DNA of 64,000 nt from Streptococcus mitis (GCF_946190275.1 NZ_CAMHZQ010000008.1:24485-88484), one strand, 5' to 3'. Shown: positions 20,805 to 32,500, counted from the first letter of the stretch. Made by a program: numbers and translations. The notes: generated by a model not told the origin, from the letters alone.

Positions 20805-22310
20805 ATGAACAAACGTGTAAAAATCGTTGCAACTTTGGGTCCTGCGGTAGAAATCCGTGGTGGTAAAAAATTCGGTGAGGACGGATACTGGGGTGAAAAA
20901 CTTGATGTTGAAGCTTCAGCTAAAAACATTGCTAAATTGATTGAAGCTGGTGCTAACACATTCCGTTTCAATTTCTCACACGGTGACCACCAAGAACAAG
21001 GTGAGCGTATGGCAACTGTTAAACTTGCTGAACAACTTGCAGGTAAAAAAGTTGGTTTCCTTCTTGATACAAAAGGACCAGAAATCCGTACAGAATTGTT
21101 CGAAGGTGAAGCTAAAGAGTATTCATACAAAACTGGTGAAAAAATCCGTGTTGCAACTAAACAAGGAATCAAATCAACTCGTGAAGTGATTGCATTGAAC
21201 GTTGCTGGTGCTCTTGATATCTATGATGATGTTGAAGTTGGTCGTCAAGTTTTGGTTGACGATGGTAAACTTGGTCTTCGTGTGGTTGCTAAAGATGATG
21301 CAACTCGTGAATTTGAAGTTGAAGTTGAAAACGATGGTATCATCGCTAAACAAAAAGGTGTGAACATTCCTAACACTAAAATTCCTTTCCCAGCTCTTGC
21401 TGAACGCGATAACGACGATATCCGTTTCGGTCTTGAACAAGGTATCAACTTCATCGCTATTTCATTCGTACGTACTGCAAAAGACGTGAACGAAGTTCGT
21501 GCAATCTGTGAAGAAACTGGAAACGGACATGTTCAATTGTTCGCTAAAATCGAAAACCAACAAGGTATCGATAACTTGGATGAAATCATCGAAGCTGCTG
21601 ATGGTATCATGATCGCTCGTGGTGACATGGGTATCGAAGTACCATTCGAAATGGTTCCAGTTTACCAAAAAATGATCATCACTAAAGTCAATGCTGCAGG
21701 TAAAGTTGTTATCACTGCAACAAACATGCTTGAAACAATGACTGAAAAACCACGTGCAACTCGTTCAGAAGTATCAGACGTATTTAACGCTGTTATCGAC
21801 GGAACTGACGCAACAATGCTTTCAGGTGAGTCTGCAAACGGTAAATACCCACTTGAGTCAGTAACTACAATGGCTACAATCGATAAGAACGCTCAAACTC
21901 TTCTTAACGAATACGGACGTTTGAACTCAGATTCATTCGAACGTAACTCTAAGACAGAAGTAATGGCTTCAGCTGTTAAAGATGCTACTAACTCAATGGA
22001 CATTAAATTGGTTGTAACTCTTACTAAGACAGGTCACACTGCACGTTTGATCTCTAAATACCGTCCAAATGCTGACATCTTGGCATTGACATTCGACGAA
22101 TTGACAGAGCGTGGATTGATGTTGAACTGGGGTGTAATCCCAATGTTGACAGATGCTCCATCTTCAACTGACGATATGTTCGAAATTGCTGAACGTAAAG
22201 CAGTTGAAGCAGGTCTTGTACAATCTGGTGACGATATCGTTATCGTAGCTGGTGTACCACTTGGAGAAGCTGTACGTACAAACACAATGCGTATCCGTAC
22301 AGTACGTTAA
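20805..22310 (+). CDS. pyk: Pyruvate kinase
   Basis: Makes pyruvate and ATP from phosphoenolpyruvate; 501 residues. It has NFSHGDH, LDTKGPEIRT, the catalytic-lysine and metal region FAKIENQQGIDNLDEII and ARGDMGIE. The C-terminal regulatory domain ends without the extra domain found in Bacillus. RBS AAGGAG. The spacer from pfkA has a GACC...GGTC hairpin without a T tract, which may set mRNA stability. Confidence 0.98.
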   Translation: MNKRVKIVATLGPAVEIRGGKKFGEDGYWGEKLDVEASAKNIAKLIEAGANTFRFNFSHGDHQEQGERMATVKLAEQLAGKKVGFLLDTKGPEIRTELFEGEAKEYSYKTGEKIRVATKQGIKSTREVIALNVAGALDIYDDVEVGRQVLVDDGKLGLRVVAKDDATREFEVEVENDGIIAKQKGVNIPNTKIPFPALAERDNDDIRFGLEQGINFIAISFVRTAKDVNEVRAICEETGNGHVQLFAKIENQQGIDNLDEIIEAADGIMIARGDMGIEVPFEMVPVYQKMIITKVNAAGKVVITATNMLETMTEKPRATRSEVSDVFNAVIDGTDATMLSGESANGKYPLESVTTMATIDKNAQTLLNEYGRLNSDSFERNSKTEVMASAVKDATNSMDIKLVVTLTKTGHTARLISKYRPNADILALTFDELTERGLMLNWGVIPMLTDAPSSTDDMFEIAERKAVEAGLVQSGDDIVIVAGVPLGEAVRTNTMRIRTVR

Positions 22311-22323
22311 TTAATAGAAAAAT

Positions 22324-22367
22324 AGCCTATCGTATCAAGCTTTCTAACCTGTATGATGGGCTTTTTT
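22324..22367 (+). terminator. Terminator after pyk
   Basis: AGCCTATCGTA pairs with TATGATGGGCT (two G-U pairs) around a 22-base loop, followed by TTTTTT. Confidence 0.7.
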
Positions 22368-22385
22368 GTATATGGGGAAAGTTTT

Positions 22386-22590
22386 CTACTTGTGATTTAA
22401 TGCAACTGTAGCTAAAGAGTAAATCGTTGCTTGTTCCATACTTTTTGTGATGTAAGTATAAATCTGATTGGTAGTCTTTTTATATTCATGCCCAAGCCAT
22501 GACATGACATGATAGCTTTTAAAGGGATGTTGTTTTTTGAACGAAAATTTCATAAAATGTTTAGTTCTTATAGTGAATTACAGCTAGAAT
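22386..22590 (-). pseudogene. Decayed C-terminal fragment of a tyrosine recombinase (integrase)
   Basis: On the minus strand, reading back from a TAG at 22386-22388, the frame gives MSWLGHEYKKTTNQIYTYIT then KSMEQATIYSLATVALNHK. LGH and the later IYTYIT fit the conserved LGH motif and nucleophilic tyrosine of phage or ICE integrases. Just before it, a second frame reads NNIPLKAIMS, and a 5-bp tandem duplication (GACATGACAT on the plus strand, about 22501-22510) shifts one frame into the other. Nothing of the N-terminal or core domain is left. It sits exactly between pyk and ldh. Confidence 0.65.
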
Positions 22591-22663
22591 AGTACGCCGT
22601 GGCTGCTAAAATATTTCTAGAAATTAATTTGTTCATATCTTATTTCAATCTACTATAATACAG

Positions 22664-22696
22664 AAAAAAACAACTCCCTGATAATTCAAGGAGTTG
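22664..22696 (-). terminator. Terminator of ldh
   Basis: CAACTCC (22671-22677) pairs with GGAGTTG (22690-22696); on the minus strand this is followed by a run of seven Ts (22664-22670). Confidence 0.8.
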
Positions 22697-22708
22697 TCTA
22701 TGGCTAAA

Positions 22709-23737
<1,029 letters not shown>

Positions 23738-23745
23738 TTATTTTA

Positions 23746-23774
23746 ATTCTATCACTTTTAAAAAGCTTTGTCAC
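23746..23774 (-). promoter_or_regulatory. ldh promoter
   Basis: On the minus strand GTGACA (23769-23774), 17-bp spacer, TAGAAT (23746-23751). Confidence 0.6.
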
Positions 23775-23823
23775 GAATATGCCTTGGAGTTCTTGATGTA
23801 AACGTTTTAGCTAATTTGGATAC

Positions 23824-23852
23824 CTGAAATATGGCGGACATTATGGTATAAT
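23824..23852 (+). promoter_or_regulatory. gyrA promoter
   Basis: CTGAAA (23824-23829), 17-bp spacer, TATAAT (23847-23852). GAGG at 23877-23880 serves the ATG at 23890. Confidence 0.6.
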
Positions 23853-23889
23853 ATTATTAATTACTAATAGTGAAATGAGGCATTTATTA

Positions 23890-26358
23890 ATGCAGGATAG
23901 AAATTTAGTGAATGTCAATCTGACAAAGGAGATGAAGACGAGCTTTATCGATTACGCCATGAGTGTTATCGTAGCGCGGGCTCTTCCTGATGTTCGAGAT
24001 GGCTTGAAACCTGTTCACCGTCGGATTCTCTATGGAATGAATGAATTGGGTGTTACTCCAGACAAACCTCATAAAAAATCTGCTCGTATTACAGGGGATG
24101 TCATGGGTAAATATCACCCACATGGGGATTCCTCTATCTATGAAGCAATGGTCCGCATGGCTCAATGGTGGAGCTACCGTTACATGCTTGTAGATGGGCA
24201 TGGGAACTTTGGTTCCATGGATGGTGATGGTGCTGCCGCCCAGCGTTATACTGAGGCACGCATGAGCAAGATTGCTTTAGAAATGCTTCGTGATATCAAT
24301 AAGAATACGGTTGATTTCGTTGATAACTATGATGCTAATGAACGTGAACCCTTGGTCTTGCCAGCTCGTTTTCCAAACCTCTTGGTCAATGGAGCAACTG
24401 GTATTGCTGTTGGGATGGCGACCAATATTCCGCCTCACAACTTGGGTGAAACCATTGATGCAGTGAAGTTGGTCATGGACAATCCTGAAGTGACTACCAA
24501 GGACTTGATGGAAGTCTTGCCTGGTCCAGATTTTCCAACTGGTGCTCTTGTCATGGGGAAATCAGGCATTCATAAGGCTTATGAAACAGGTAAAGGTTCT
24601 ATTGTTCTTCGTTCTCGTACTGAAATCGAAGAAACTAAGACTGGCCGTGAACGCATCGTTGTAACGGAATTTCCTTACATGGTCAATAAAACCAAGGTAC
24701 ATGAGCATATTGTTCGTTTGGTTCAGGAAAAACGGATTGAGGGCATCACAGCAGTACGTGATGAGTCAAACCGTGAAGGGGTTCGTTTCGTGATTGAGGT
24801 CAAGCGCGATGCATCCGCAAATGTTATTCTCAATAACCTCTTCAAGATGACCCAGATGCAAACCAACTTTGGTTTTAATATGTTGGCGATTCAAAATGGT
24901 GTACCCAAGATTTTATCTCTGCGTCAGATTTTGGATGCTTATATTGAGCACCAAAAAGAAGTGGTTGTTCGTCGGACACGTTTTGATAAGGAAAAAGCGG
25001 AAGCACGTGCTCATATCTTAGAAGGTCTCTTAATCGCATTGGACCATATCGACGAAGTGATTCGTATCATCCGTGCTAGTGAAACAGATGCAGAAGCACA
25101 AGCTGAGTTGATGAGTAAGTTTAAGCTTTCTGAACGTCAAAGTCAGGCTATTCTAGATATGCGTCTTCGTCGTTTGACAGGTTTGGAACGCGATAAGATT
25201 CAGTCTGAGTATGATGACTTGTTGGCTCTGATTGCGGATTTAGCAGATATTCTTGCTAAACCAGAACGTGTTTCTCAAATCATCAAAGACGAATTGGACG
25301 AAGTTAAGCGTAAGTTTGGCGACCAACGTCGTACAGAGTTGATGGTCGGTGAAGTCTTGAGTCTTGAAGATGAGGACTTGATTGAAGAATCGGATGTCTT
25401 GATTACGCTTTCTAACAAGGGATACATTAAACGTCTGGATCAAGCTGAGTTTACTGCTCAAAAACGTGGGGGTCGTGGTGTTCAAGGAACAGGCGTTAAG
25501 GATGACGATTTTGTCCGTGAGTTAGTGTCGACTAGCACGCATGATCACCTGCTCTTCTTCACAAATAAAGGACGTGTCTATCGTCTTAAAGGTTATGAAA
25601 TTCCTGAGTATGGTCGGACGGCCAAAGGTCTACCAGTAGTCAATCTCTTGAAATTGGATGAAGGCGAAAGTATTCAGACTATTATCAATGTTGAGTCTGA
25701 ACGCAGCGATGATGCTTACCTCTTCTTCACAACCCGTCATGGTATTGTGAAGAGAACCAGCGTTAAGGAATTTGCCAACATTCGTCAAAATGGACTTAAA
25801 GCACTGAATCTTAAAGATGAAGATGAGCTAATTAATGTCTTATTGACAGAAGAAGATACGGATATTATTATTGGTACCAAGTTTGGTTATGCAGTTCGCT
25901 TTAATCAATCAGCCGTTCGTGGCATGAGTCGTATCGCCACAGGTGTGAAAGGTGTGAATCTCCGTGAGGGAGACACAGTTGTTGGTGCTAGTGTGATTAC
26001 AGACCAGGACGAGGTTCTTATCATCACAGAAAAGGGGTATGGTAAGCGCACAGTTGCAACCGAATATCCAACTAAAGGTCGTGGTGGTAAAGGGATGCAA
26101 ACTGCTAAGATTACAGAAAAGAACGGTTCTCTTGCTGGTCTTATGACCGTTAAAGGCGATGAAGACTTGATGATTATCACTGATACAGGTGTCATGATTC
26201 GAACCAACGTTGCCAATATTTCACAAACAGGACGCTCAACTATGGGAGTTAAAGTAATGCGTCTGGATCAAGATGCTAAAATTGTGACCTTTACAACGGT
26301 TGCAGCGGCAGAAAAAGAAGAAGTTGGGACAGAAAACGAAACAGAAGGTGAAGCATAA
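23890..26358 (+). CDS. gyrA: DNA gyrase subunit A
   Basis: Breaks and rejoins DNA in the gyrase A2B2 complex; 822 residues. Start is ATG 23890; the ATG at 23875 overlaps the RBS. The catalytic tyrosine is in [11 protein letters not shown] (Y120). The quinolone region reads [12 protein letters not shown] with S81 and E85, the residues of susceptible strains. Six C-terminal beta-pinwheel blades ([32 protein letters not shown] and similar) follow. The stop codon overlaps the start of srtA by one base. Confidence 0.98.
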   Translation: MQDRNLVNVNLTKEMKTSFIDYAMSVIVARALPDVRDGLKPVHRRILYGMNELGVTPDKPHKKSARITGDVMGKYHPHGDSSIYEAMVRMAQWWSYRYMLVDGHGNFGSMDGDGAAAQRYTEARMSKIALEMLRDINKNTVDFVDNYDANEREPLVLPARFPNLLVNGATGIAVGMATNIPPHNLGETIDAVKLVMDNPEVTTKDLMEVLPGPDFPTGALVMGKSGIHKAYETGKGSIVLRSRTEIEETKTGRERIVVTEFPYMVNKTKVHEHIVRLVQEKRIEGITAVRDESNREGVRFVIEVKRDASANVILNNLFKMTQMQTNFGFNMLAIQNGVPKILSLRQILDAYIEHQKEVVVRRTRFDKEKAEARAHILEGLLIALDHIDEVIRIIRASETDAEAQAELMSKFKLSERQSQAILDMRLRRLTGLERDKIQSEYDDLLALIADLADILAKPERVSQIIKDELDEVKRKFGDQRRTELMVGEVLSLEDEDLIEESDVLITLSNKGYIKRLDQAEFTAQKRGGRGVQGTGVKDDDFVRELVSTSTHDHLLFFTNKGRVYRLKGYEIPEYGRTAKGLPVVNLLKLDEGESIQTIINVESERSDDAYLFFTTRHGIVKRTSVKEFANIRQNGLKALNLKDEDELINVLLTEEDTDIIIGTKFGYAVRFNQSAVRGMSRIATGVKGVNLREGDTVVGASVITDQDEVLIITEKGYGKRTVATEYPTKGRGGKGMQTAKITEKNGSLAGLMTVKGDEDLMIITDTGVMIRTNVANISQTGRSTMGVKVMRLDQDAKIVTFTTVAAAEKEEVGTENETEGEA

Positions 26359-27101
26359 TGTTTCAAAAAAATAATAAAAAGAAAAACAAACGAAAAAATC
26401 TGCTGACAAATATCCTGGCAGGGTTTCTGATACTACTATCAATTGCTTTGATTTTTAATGCTAAAATTCGTGATATTTTCATAGTTTGGAATACCAATAA
26501 GTACCAAGTTAGTCAGGTATCAAAAGAAAAAATAGAAGAAAATCAGGATACAGAAGGAAATTTTGATTTTGATTCTGTCAATGCGATCTCTTCTGAAGCG
26601 GTTCTAGCTTCTCAATGGGATGCTCAAAAATTACCAGTTATCGGCGGAATTGCAGTTCCTGAATTAGAAATGAATCTGCCAATTTTTAAAGGGCTTGATA
26701 ATGTCAATCTCTTCTATGGTGCTGGTACCATGAAACGCGATCAAGTGATGGGGAAAGGAAATTATAGTCTAGCTAGTCATCATATTTTTGGTGTCAATAA
26801 TGCTAATAAAATGTTATTTTCTCCTTTAGATAACGCTAAAAATGGTATGAAGATTTATCTAACCGATAAAAATAAAGTTTATACTTATGAAATACGTGAA
26901 GTCAAACGTGTTACACCGGATCGTGTTGATGAAGTTGATGATAGAGATGGGGTCAATGAGATTACATTAGTAACCTGTGAAGACCTTGCCGCTACAGAAC
27001 GTATTATTGTAAAAGGCGATTTGAAAGAAACAAAAGAATATTCACAAACATCTGATGAAATCCTAACAGCTTTCAATCAACCATATAAACAATTTTATTA
27101 A
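26358..27101 (+). CDS. srtA: Sortase A
   Basis: Membrane transpeptidase that joins LPXTG proteins to the cell wall; 247 residues. The N-terminus is highly basic, then one membrane anchor (residues 16-35), a linker, and the class A sortase barrel with the catalytic histidine in LASHHIFG, cysteine in TLVTCED and arginine in ATERIIVKG. It follows gyrA directly (TAATG junction), a placement known from pneumococcus. Confidence 0.97.
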   Translation: MFQKNNKKKNKRKNLLTNILAGFLILLSIALIFNAKIRDIFIVWNTNKYQVSQVSKEKIEENQDTEGNFDFDSVNAISSEAVLASQWDAQKLPVIGGIAVPELEMNLPIFKGLDNVNLFYGAGTMKRDQVMGKGNYSLASHHIFGVNNANKMLFSPLDNAKNGMKIYLTDKNKVYTYEIREVKRVTPDRVDEVDDRDGVNEITLVTCEDLAATERIIVKGDLKETKEYSQTSDEILTAFNQPYKQFY

Positions 27102-27105
27102 TACA

Positions 27106-27138
27106 AATCAGTGAAATCCAGGATTTCACTGATTTTTT
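27106..27138 (+). terminator. Terminator after gyrA-srtA
   Basis: A perfect 14-bp stem (27106-27119 with 27121-27134) followed by TTTTTT. Confidence 0.85.
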
Positions 27139-27172
27139 AATATTTTCATAAGAATAAACTGTTATGAAATAC

Positions 27173-27210
27173 AGAAAACGTTTCCTAAAATCGAAAGTTT
27201 GTGATATAAT
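27173..27210 (+). promoter_or_regulatory. Promoter of formate/nitrite channel gene with overlapping cre-like site
   Basis: AGAAAACGTTTCCT (27173-27186) matches the CcpA cre consensus at 11 of 14 positions and covers the -35 position of a promoter whose -10 is TATAAT (27205-27210). CcpA binding there should repress. Confidence 0.5.
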
Positions 27211-27240
27211 TATCAGGTAAAAAAATTTTAGGAGTTTATT

Positions 27241-28038
27241 ATGGTTTCTTCAGAATTTATTTCAAAGATTGAATTTGCTTGCAAGAAGAAGGAAAGTCTT
27301 TATAGTCAAAGCAAATTTAAGTATGCAATTCGTTCTATGTTCGCAGGTGCTTTTTTAACCTTCAGTACAGCTGCTGGTGCAGTTGGGGCTGACTTGATTA
27401 ATAAAATTGCGCCAGGCAGTGGACGTTTCCTCTTCCCATTTGTCTTTGCTTGGGGATTGGCCTACATTGTTTTCTTGAATGCCGAGTTGGTAACATCAAA
27501 CATGATGTTCTTGACTGCTGGTAGTTTCTTGAAAAAAATCTCTTGGAGAAAAACAGCTGAGATTTTACTTTACTGTACCTTGTTTAACCTTATCGGGGCT
27601 TTGATAGCAGGTTGGGGCTTTGCTCATTCGGCAGCCTATGCAAATCTGACTCATGATAGTTTTATCTCTGGGGTTGTAGAGATGAAGTTAGGCCGTTCAA
27701 ATGAATTAATCTTGCTTGAGGCGATTTTGGCAAATATTTTCGTAAATATTGCGATTCTTTCATTTGTTTTGGTCAAAGATGGTGGTGCCAAACTTTGGCT
27801 TGTGTTGTCAGCGATTTACATGTTTGTATTCTTAACAAACGAGCACATTGCGGCGAACTTTGCTTCTTTTGCGATTGTGAAATTCAGTGTTGCTGCTGAC
27901 TCAATTGCTAACTTCGGTGTTGGAAATATGCTTCGCCACTGGGGTGTAACCTTCATCGGAAACTTTATCGGAGGAGGCCTCTTGATGGGTCTTCCATATG
28001 CCTTCCTCAATAAAAATGAAGATACTTATGTAGATTAA
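27241..28038 (+). CDS. Formate/nitrite transporter (FNT) family channel
   Basis: Pentameric membrane channel for small monovalent anions; 265 residues with about six membrane segments. Family features are the half-helix regions with ELVTSNMMFLTAG and NEHIAANF. In a lactic acid bacterium it most likely passes formate made by pyruvate formate-lyase, or lactate; which one cannot be told from sequence. RBS TAGGAG. It is alone between two terminators and has a cre-like promoter. Confidence 0.88.
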   Translation: MVSSEFISKIEFACKKKESLYSQSKFKYAIRSMFAGAFLTFSTAAGAVGADLINKIAPGSGRFLFPFVFAWGLAYIVFLNAELVTSNMMFLTAGSFLKKISWRKTAEILLYCTLFNLIGALIAGWGFAHSAAYANLTHDSFISGVVEMKLGRSNELILLEAILANIFVNIAILSFVLVKDGGAKLWLVLSAIYMFVFLTNEHIAANFASFAIVKFSVAADSIANFGVGNMLRHWGVTFIGNFIGGGLLMGLPYAFLNKNEDTYVD

Positions 28039-28045
28039 GAAAATG

Positions 28046-28069
28046 AGCACGATTGAGTCGTGCTTTTTT
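28046..28069 (+). terminator. Terminator after FNT channel gene
   Basis: AGCACGA (28046-28052) pairs with TCGTGCT (28058-28064), ending in TTTTTT. Confidence 0.85.
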
Positions 28070-28184
28070 CGATTTTGTAAGAAGTAATAGCCGCTTCTTA
28101 TATCAAAATATAGAAAAGAGGTATTAGTCAAGATAGGTAGATAGTGCTACAATATCCTTAATGAAACTATATGGAGGTAGCCTT

Positions 28185-29465
28185 ATGACTCGTGATTTTA
28201 AATTTGAAACCTTACAATTGCATGCTGGTCAAGTTGTGGATCCAGCAACTAAGTCTCGTGCAGTGCCGATTTATCAAACAACATCCTTTGTTTTTGATGA
28301 CACGCAGGAAGGTGCTGATCTGTTTGCCTTGAGGAAACCAGGGAACATTTATACTCGTATCACCAATCCTACAACAGCTGCCTTTGAAGAAAGAATTGCT
28401 GCTCTTGAAGGTGGTGTTGGAGCTCTTGCAACAGCATCAGGTATGGCTGCAGTGACTTATACGATTTTGGCTCTTACCCATGCTGGTGACCATGTTGTAG
28501 CAGCATCAACTATTTACGGTGGAACCTTTAATCTTTTGAAAGAAACCCTTCCTCGTTATGGGATCACAACAACTTTTGTCGATGTTGATAATTTGGAGGA
28601 AGTAGAGGCAGCGATCAAAGACAATACCAAGCTTGTCTTGATTGAAACCTTGGGGAATCCCTTGATAAACATTCCTGACTTGGAAAAATTGGCTGAGATT
28701 GCTCATAAACACCAGATTCCACTAGTTTCGGATAATACCTTTGCAACACCTTATTTGATTAACGTTTTTTCTCACGGTGTAGATATTGCCATTCACTCTG
28801 CGACTAAGTTTATCGGTGGGCATGGTACAACTATTGGAGGAGTGATTGTCGATAGCGGGCGTTTTGACTGGGCGGCTTCAGGAAAATTCCCTCAATTTGT
28901 TGAGGAAGATCCAAGCTACCACAATTTGAGCTATACTCGTGATGTCGGTGTAGCAGCCTTTATTATTGCTGTCCGTGTTCAATTGCTTCGTGATACAGGA
29001 GCAGCCTTGTCGCCATTTAATGCCTTCTTGTTACTCCAAGGACTTGAAACACTTTCACTTCGTGTGGAACGTCATGTACAAAATGCTGAGAAAATTGTTG
29101 ATTTCCTTGTCAACCATCCTAAGGTAGAAAAAGTTAACTATCCAAAATTGGCAGATAGTCCTTACCATGCTTTGGCTGAGAAATACTTGCCAAAAGGTGT
29201 GGGCTCAATCTTTACCTTCCATGTCAAAGGTGGGGAGGCAGAAGCACGCAAGGTAATTGATAATTTGGAAATCTTTTCTGACCTAGCAAACGTGGCAGAT
29301 GCTAAATCGCTTGTTGTTCATCCAGCTACAACCACTCACGGTCAATTGTCAGAAAAAGACCTAGAAGCAGCAGGAGTCACACCAAATCAAATCCGCTTGT
29401 CTATCGGACTCGAAAATGTAGAGGATTTGATTGAAGATTTGCGCTTGGCCTTGGAGAAAATTTAA
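28185..29465 (+). CDS. metY: O-acetylhomoserine (thiol)-lyase family enzyme, MetY type
   Basis: PLP enzyme of the Cys/Met metabolism family; 426 residues, the length of O-acetylhomoserine sulfhydrylases rather than the shorter cystathionine enzymes (about 360-380). Start is ATG 28185 with GGAGG at 28172-28176; the frame is open to an ATG at 28161, before that RBS. Motifs are SRAVPIYQTTSFVF at the N-terminus, SGMAAV for the phosphate site and the PLP lysine in HSATKFIGGHG. It likely makes homocysteine from sulfide. An extended -10 TGCTACAAT (28145-28153) precedes it. Confidence 0.88.
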   Translation: MTRDFKFETLQLHAGQVVDPATKSRAVPIYQTTSFVFDDTQEGADLFALRKPGNIYTRITNPTTAAFEERIAALEGGVGALATASGMAAVTYTILALTHAGDHVVAASTIYGGTFNLLKETLPRYGITTTFVDVDNLEEVEAAIKDNTKLVLIETLGNPLINIPDLEKLAEIAHKHQIPLVSDNTFATPYLINVFSHGVDIAIHSATKFIGGHGTTIGGVIVDSGRFDWAASGKFPQFVEEDPSYHNLSYTRDVGVAAFIIAVRVQLLRDTGAALSPFNAFLLLQGLETLSLRVERHVQNAEKIVDFLVNHPKVEKVNYPKLADSPYHALAEKYLPKGVGSIFTFHVKGGEAEARKVIDNLEIFSDLANVADAKSLVVHPATTTHGQLSEKDLEAAGVTPNQIRLSIGLENVEDLIEDLRLALEKI

Positions 29466-29478
29466 AGTAAAAGAAGAT

Positions 29479-29508
29479 AAACAGTGGGTTTCGACTCACT
29501 GTTTTTGA
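29479..29508 (+). terminator. Terminator after metY
   Basis: AAACAGTGGGT pairs with ACTCACTGTTT (one mismatch or G-T pair) with a T-rich tail. Confidence 0.7.
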
Positions 29509-29560
29509 TTTTCCCTCAGGCATGATATAATGGTTACAGAAGTCTAGAAAGAGGAACGAT

Positions 29561-30835
29561 ATGAACGAAATCAAATGCCCCAACTGTGGGGAAGTCTTTA
29601 CAGTAAATGAAAGCCAGTATGCCGAACTCTTGTCTCAAGTGAGAACAGCAGAGTTTGATAAGGAATTGCACGATCGGATGAAGCAGGAACTGGCCTTGGC
29701 TGAGCAAAAGGCAATGAATGAACAACAGTCTAAACTGGCTCAAAAAGACCAAGAAATTGCTCAATTACAGAGTCAAATCCAAAATTTTGATACAGAAAAA
29801 GAATTGGCCAAGAAAGAGGTTGAACAGACAAGCCATCAGGCTCTCTTGGCTAAGGATAAGGAAGTACAGACCTTGGAAAACCAATTGGCTACCTTGCGTT
29901 TGGAGCATGAAAATCAACTGCAAAAGACTCTTTCTGACTTAGAAAAAGAACGGGATCAGGTTAAAAACCAGCTTCTTTTACAAGAAAAAGAAAACGAGCT
30001 TTCTCTTGCTTCAGTTAGGCAAAACTACGAAGCCCAGCTCAAGGCAGCTAGTGAACAAGTCGAATTTTATAAGAATTTCAAAGCTCAACAATCCACAAAA
30101 GCCATCGGGGAAAGTTTGGAACAGTATGCAGAGAGTGAGTTTAACAAGGTCCGCAGCTTTGCCTTTCCAAATGCCTACTTTGAGAAGGACAACAAGGTTT
30201 CAGCGCGTGGGTCTAAGGGGGATTTTATCTTCCGCGAGAGTGATGAAAATGGGGTCGAAATCATTTCCATCATGTTTGAGATGAAAAATGAAGCAGATGG
30301 AACAGAGAAGAAGCACAAGAATGCAGATTTTTACAAGGAATTGGACAAGGACCGTCGGGAGAAGAACTGTGAGTATGCCGTTTTGGTGACCATGCTTGAG
30401 GCCGATAATGACTACTTTAATACAGGGATTGTTGACGTCAGCCACGAGTATGAAAAGATGTATGTGGTCCGTCCTCAGTTCTTTATTCAATTGATTGGGC
30501 TCTTGCGAAATGCGGCGCTTAATTCTCTCAAATACAAACAAGAATTGGCCTTGGTTCGCGAACAAAATATTGATATTACACATTTTGAGGAAGACTTGGA
30601 TGCCTTTAAGCTAGCCTTTGCCAAGAACTATAATTCAGCTTCGACTAACTTTGGCAAAGCTATCGATGAAATTGACAAGGCCATAAAACGGATGGAAGAG
30701 GTCAAGAAATTCCTGACAACATCTGAAAACCAACTTCGCCTCGCAAACAATAAATTGGAAGATGTTTCTGTTAAAAAATTGACTCGAAAAAATCCAACCA
30801 TGAAAGCGAAGTTTGAAGCACTGAAGGGGGAGTGA
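29561..30835 (+). CDS. DUF2130 coiled-coil protein with N-terminal zinc ribbon
   Basis: A 424-residue protein. Residues 1-20 hold a CPNC pair ([16 protein letters not shown]), a half zinc ribbon. Residues about 25-180 are a long Gln/Lys/Glu coiled coil. The C-terminal DUF2130 domain (about 190-340) has acidic and basic motifs ([39 protein letters not shown]) resembling a nuclease-like fold, as in RmuC relatives; this is inference. A final coiled coil closes the protein. A -10 TATAAT is at 29526-29531. truB follows after 10 bases. Confidence 0.8.
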   Translation: MNEIKCPNCGEVFTVNESQYAELLSQVRTAEFDKELHDRMKQELALAEQKAMNEQQSKLAQKDQEIAQLQSQIQNFDTEKELAKKEVEQTSHQALLAKDKEVQTLENQLATLRLEHENQLQKTLSDLEKERDQVKNQLLLQEKENELSLASVRQNYEAQLKAASEQVEFYKNFKAQQSTKAIGESLEQYAESEFNKVRSFAFPNAYFEKDNKVSARGSKGDFIFRESDENGVEIISIMFEMKNEADGTEKKHKNADFYKELDKDRREKNCEYAVLVTMLEADNDYFNTGIVDVSHEYEKMYVVRPQFFIQLIGLLRNAALNSLKYKQELALVREQNIDITHFEEDLDAFKLAFAKNYNSASTNFGKAIDEIDKAIKRMEEVKKFLTTSENQLRLANNKLEDVSVKKLTRKNPTMKAKFEALKGE

Positions 30836-30845
30836 GAAAGCAAAA

Positions 30846-31724
30846 ATGAACGGTATTATTAACTTAAAAAAAGAAGCAGGGATGACCTCGCATGATGCGG
30901 TTTTTAAACTGCGTAAGATTTTGGGAACCAAGAAGATTGGTCATGGTGGGACCTTGGATCCGGATGTGGTGGGTGTTTTGCCCATTGCGGTTGGGAAGGC
31001 GACCCGTATGGTAGAGTTTATGCAGGACGAGGGCAAGGTCTATGAGGGGGAAATCACTCTCGGATATTCAACAACGACTGAGGATGCCAGTGGGGAAGTG
31101 GTCGCAGAAACACCTGTTTTGTCTCCTTTGGATGAAAAGCTTGTCGATGAAGCGATTGCTAGCTTGACTGGGCCTATTACCCAAATTCCGCCTATGTACT
31201 CGGCTGTAAAGGTTAATGGTCGCAAGCTCTATGAGTATGCGCGTGCTGGTCAGGAAGTGGAACGTCCAGAACGTCAGGTAACTATTTATAGCTTTGAGCG
31301 AACAAGTCCGATTTCTTATGATAGCCATCTTGCGCGATTCACTTTTCGTGTGAAATGTAGTAAGGGTACTTACATCCGTACCTTGTCTGTTGATTTGGGA
31401 GAAAAATTGGGTTATGCGGCCCATATGTCTCACTTAACACGTACTAGTGCAGCTGGTTTGCAACTAGAAGATGCCTTGACCTTGAAAGAAATTGCTGCAA
31501 AAGTGGAGGCTGGCCAGCTGGACTTTCTCCATCCTCTAGAGATTGGGACAGGGGACCTCGTCAAAGTTTTCCTAAGTCCAGAAGAGGCTACAGAAGTGCG
31601 CTTTGGTCGTTTTATTGAGCTAGACCAAACGGACAAAGAACTGGCTGCCTTTGAAGGCGATAAATTGTTAGCAATTTTAGAAAAACGGGATAATTTCTAT
31701 AAGCCAAGGAAGGTTTTTAGCTAG
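30846..31724 (+). CDS. truB: tRNA pseudouridine-55 synthase
   Basis: Makes pseudouridine 55 in the T-loop of tRNAs; 292 residues. The catalytic aspartate is in [13 protein letters not shown] (around residue 39). [16 protein letters not shown] and a C-terminal PUA-like tail match the family. It starts with [15 protein letters not shown], the normal N-terminus. Probably co-transcribed with the DUF2130 gene. Confidence 0.96.
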   Translation: MNGIINLKKEAGMTSHDAVFKLRKILGTKKIGHGGTLDPDVVGVLPIAVGKATRMVEFMQDEGKVYEGEITLGYSTTTEDASGEVVAETPVLSPLDEKLVDEAIASLTGPITQIPPMYSAVKVNGRKLYEYARAGQEVERPERQVTIYSFERTSPISYDSHLARFTFRVKCSKGTYIRTLSVDLGEKLGYAAHMSHLTRTSAAGLQLEDALTLKEIAAKVEAGQLDFLHPLEIGTGDLVKVFLSPEEATEVRFGRFIELDQTDKELAAFEGDKLLAILEKRDNFYKPRKVFS

Positions 31725-31833
31725 TCTAACTGAGGTGTAGGGAGTATTGTTTCCTTTAGACTATCCAAATCAGACTATAAATTTTGTAAAAAATGTGATA
31801 GAATAGACGACGGATAAAAAAACGGAGGATAGC

Positions 31834-32472
31834 ATGCAAAATAGACCAATCATTATCGGAGTGACAGGTGGTTCTGGTGGAGGAAAAACCAGTGTTTCAA
31901 GAGCCATTTTATCGCATTTTCCAGATGAAAAGATTTCCATGATTGAGCATGATTCATACTACAAGGATCAGTCTCATTTGACCTTTGAAGAGCGTGTCAA
32001 AACCAACTACGACCATCCTTTTGCCTTTGATACAGACTTGATGATTGAGCAGATTAAGGAGTTGTTGGCAGGGCGTCCGGTGGACATTCCGACTTATGAC
32101 TATACAGAGCATACACGAAGCAGCAAGACCTATCGTCAGGAGCCTCAAGATGTTTTTATCGTTGAGGGGATTTTGGTCTTGGAGGACAAGCGTCTGCGCG
32201 ATTTGATGGATATCAAGATTTTTGTGGACACAGATGATGATGTACGCATTATTCGTCGTATCAAGCGTGATATGGAAGAGCGTGGCCGTAGCCTTGATAG
32301 CGTTATTGACCAGTACTTAGGTGTGGTTAAACCCATGTACCACCAGTTTATTGAGCCGACTAAGCGTTATGCTGATATCGTCATTCCTGAAGGGGTTAGC
32401 AATACCGTTGCTATTGACCTTTTGACGACCAAGATTGAAAAGATTTTGGAAGAAGCTCGAAACAGCAAATAA
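31834..32472 (+). CDS. udk: Uridine kinase
   Basis: Salvage enzyme that phosphorylates uridine and cytidine; 212 residues. P-loop [16 protein letters not shown] at the N-terminus, [12 protein letters not shown] for the nucleoside site, and [11 protein letters not shown] and [16 protein letters not shown] in the lid. RBS ACGGAGG. An extended -10 (TGATAGAAT, 31796-31804) lies upstream. Terminator immediately after. Confidence 0.96.
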   Translation: MQNRPIIIGVTGGSGGGKTSVSRAILSHFPDEKISMIEHDSYYKDQSHLTFEERVKTNYDHPFAFDTDLMIEQIKELLAGRPVDIPTYDYTEHTRSSKTYRQEPQDVFIVEGILVLEDKRLRDLMDIKIFVDTDDDVRIIRRIKRDMEERGRSLDSVIDQYLGVVKPMYHQFIEPTKRYADIVIPEGVSNTVAIDLLTTKIEKILEEARNSK

Positions 32473-32480
32473 TCAAATGT

Positions 32481-32500
32481 GGAGGCCTTGCCTCCTTTTT
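32481..32500 (+). terminator. Terminator after udk
   Basis: GGAGG (32481-32485) pairs with CCTCC (32491-32495), then TTTTT. Confidence 0.65.
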
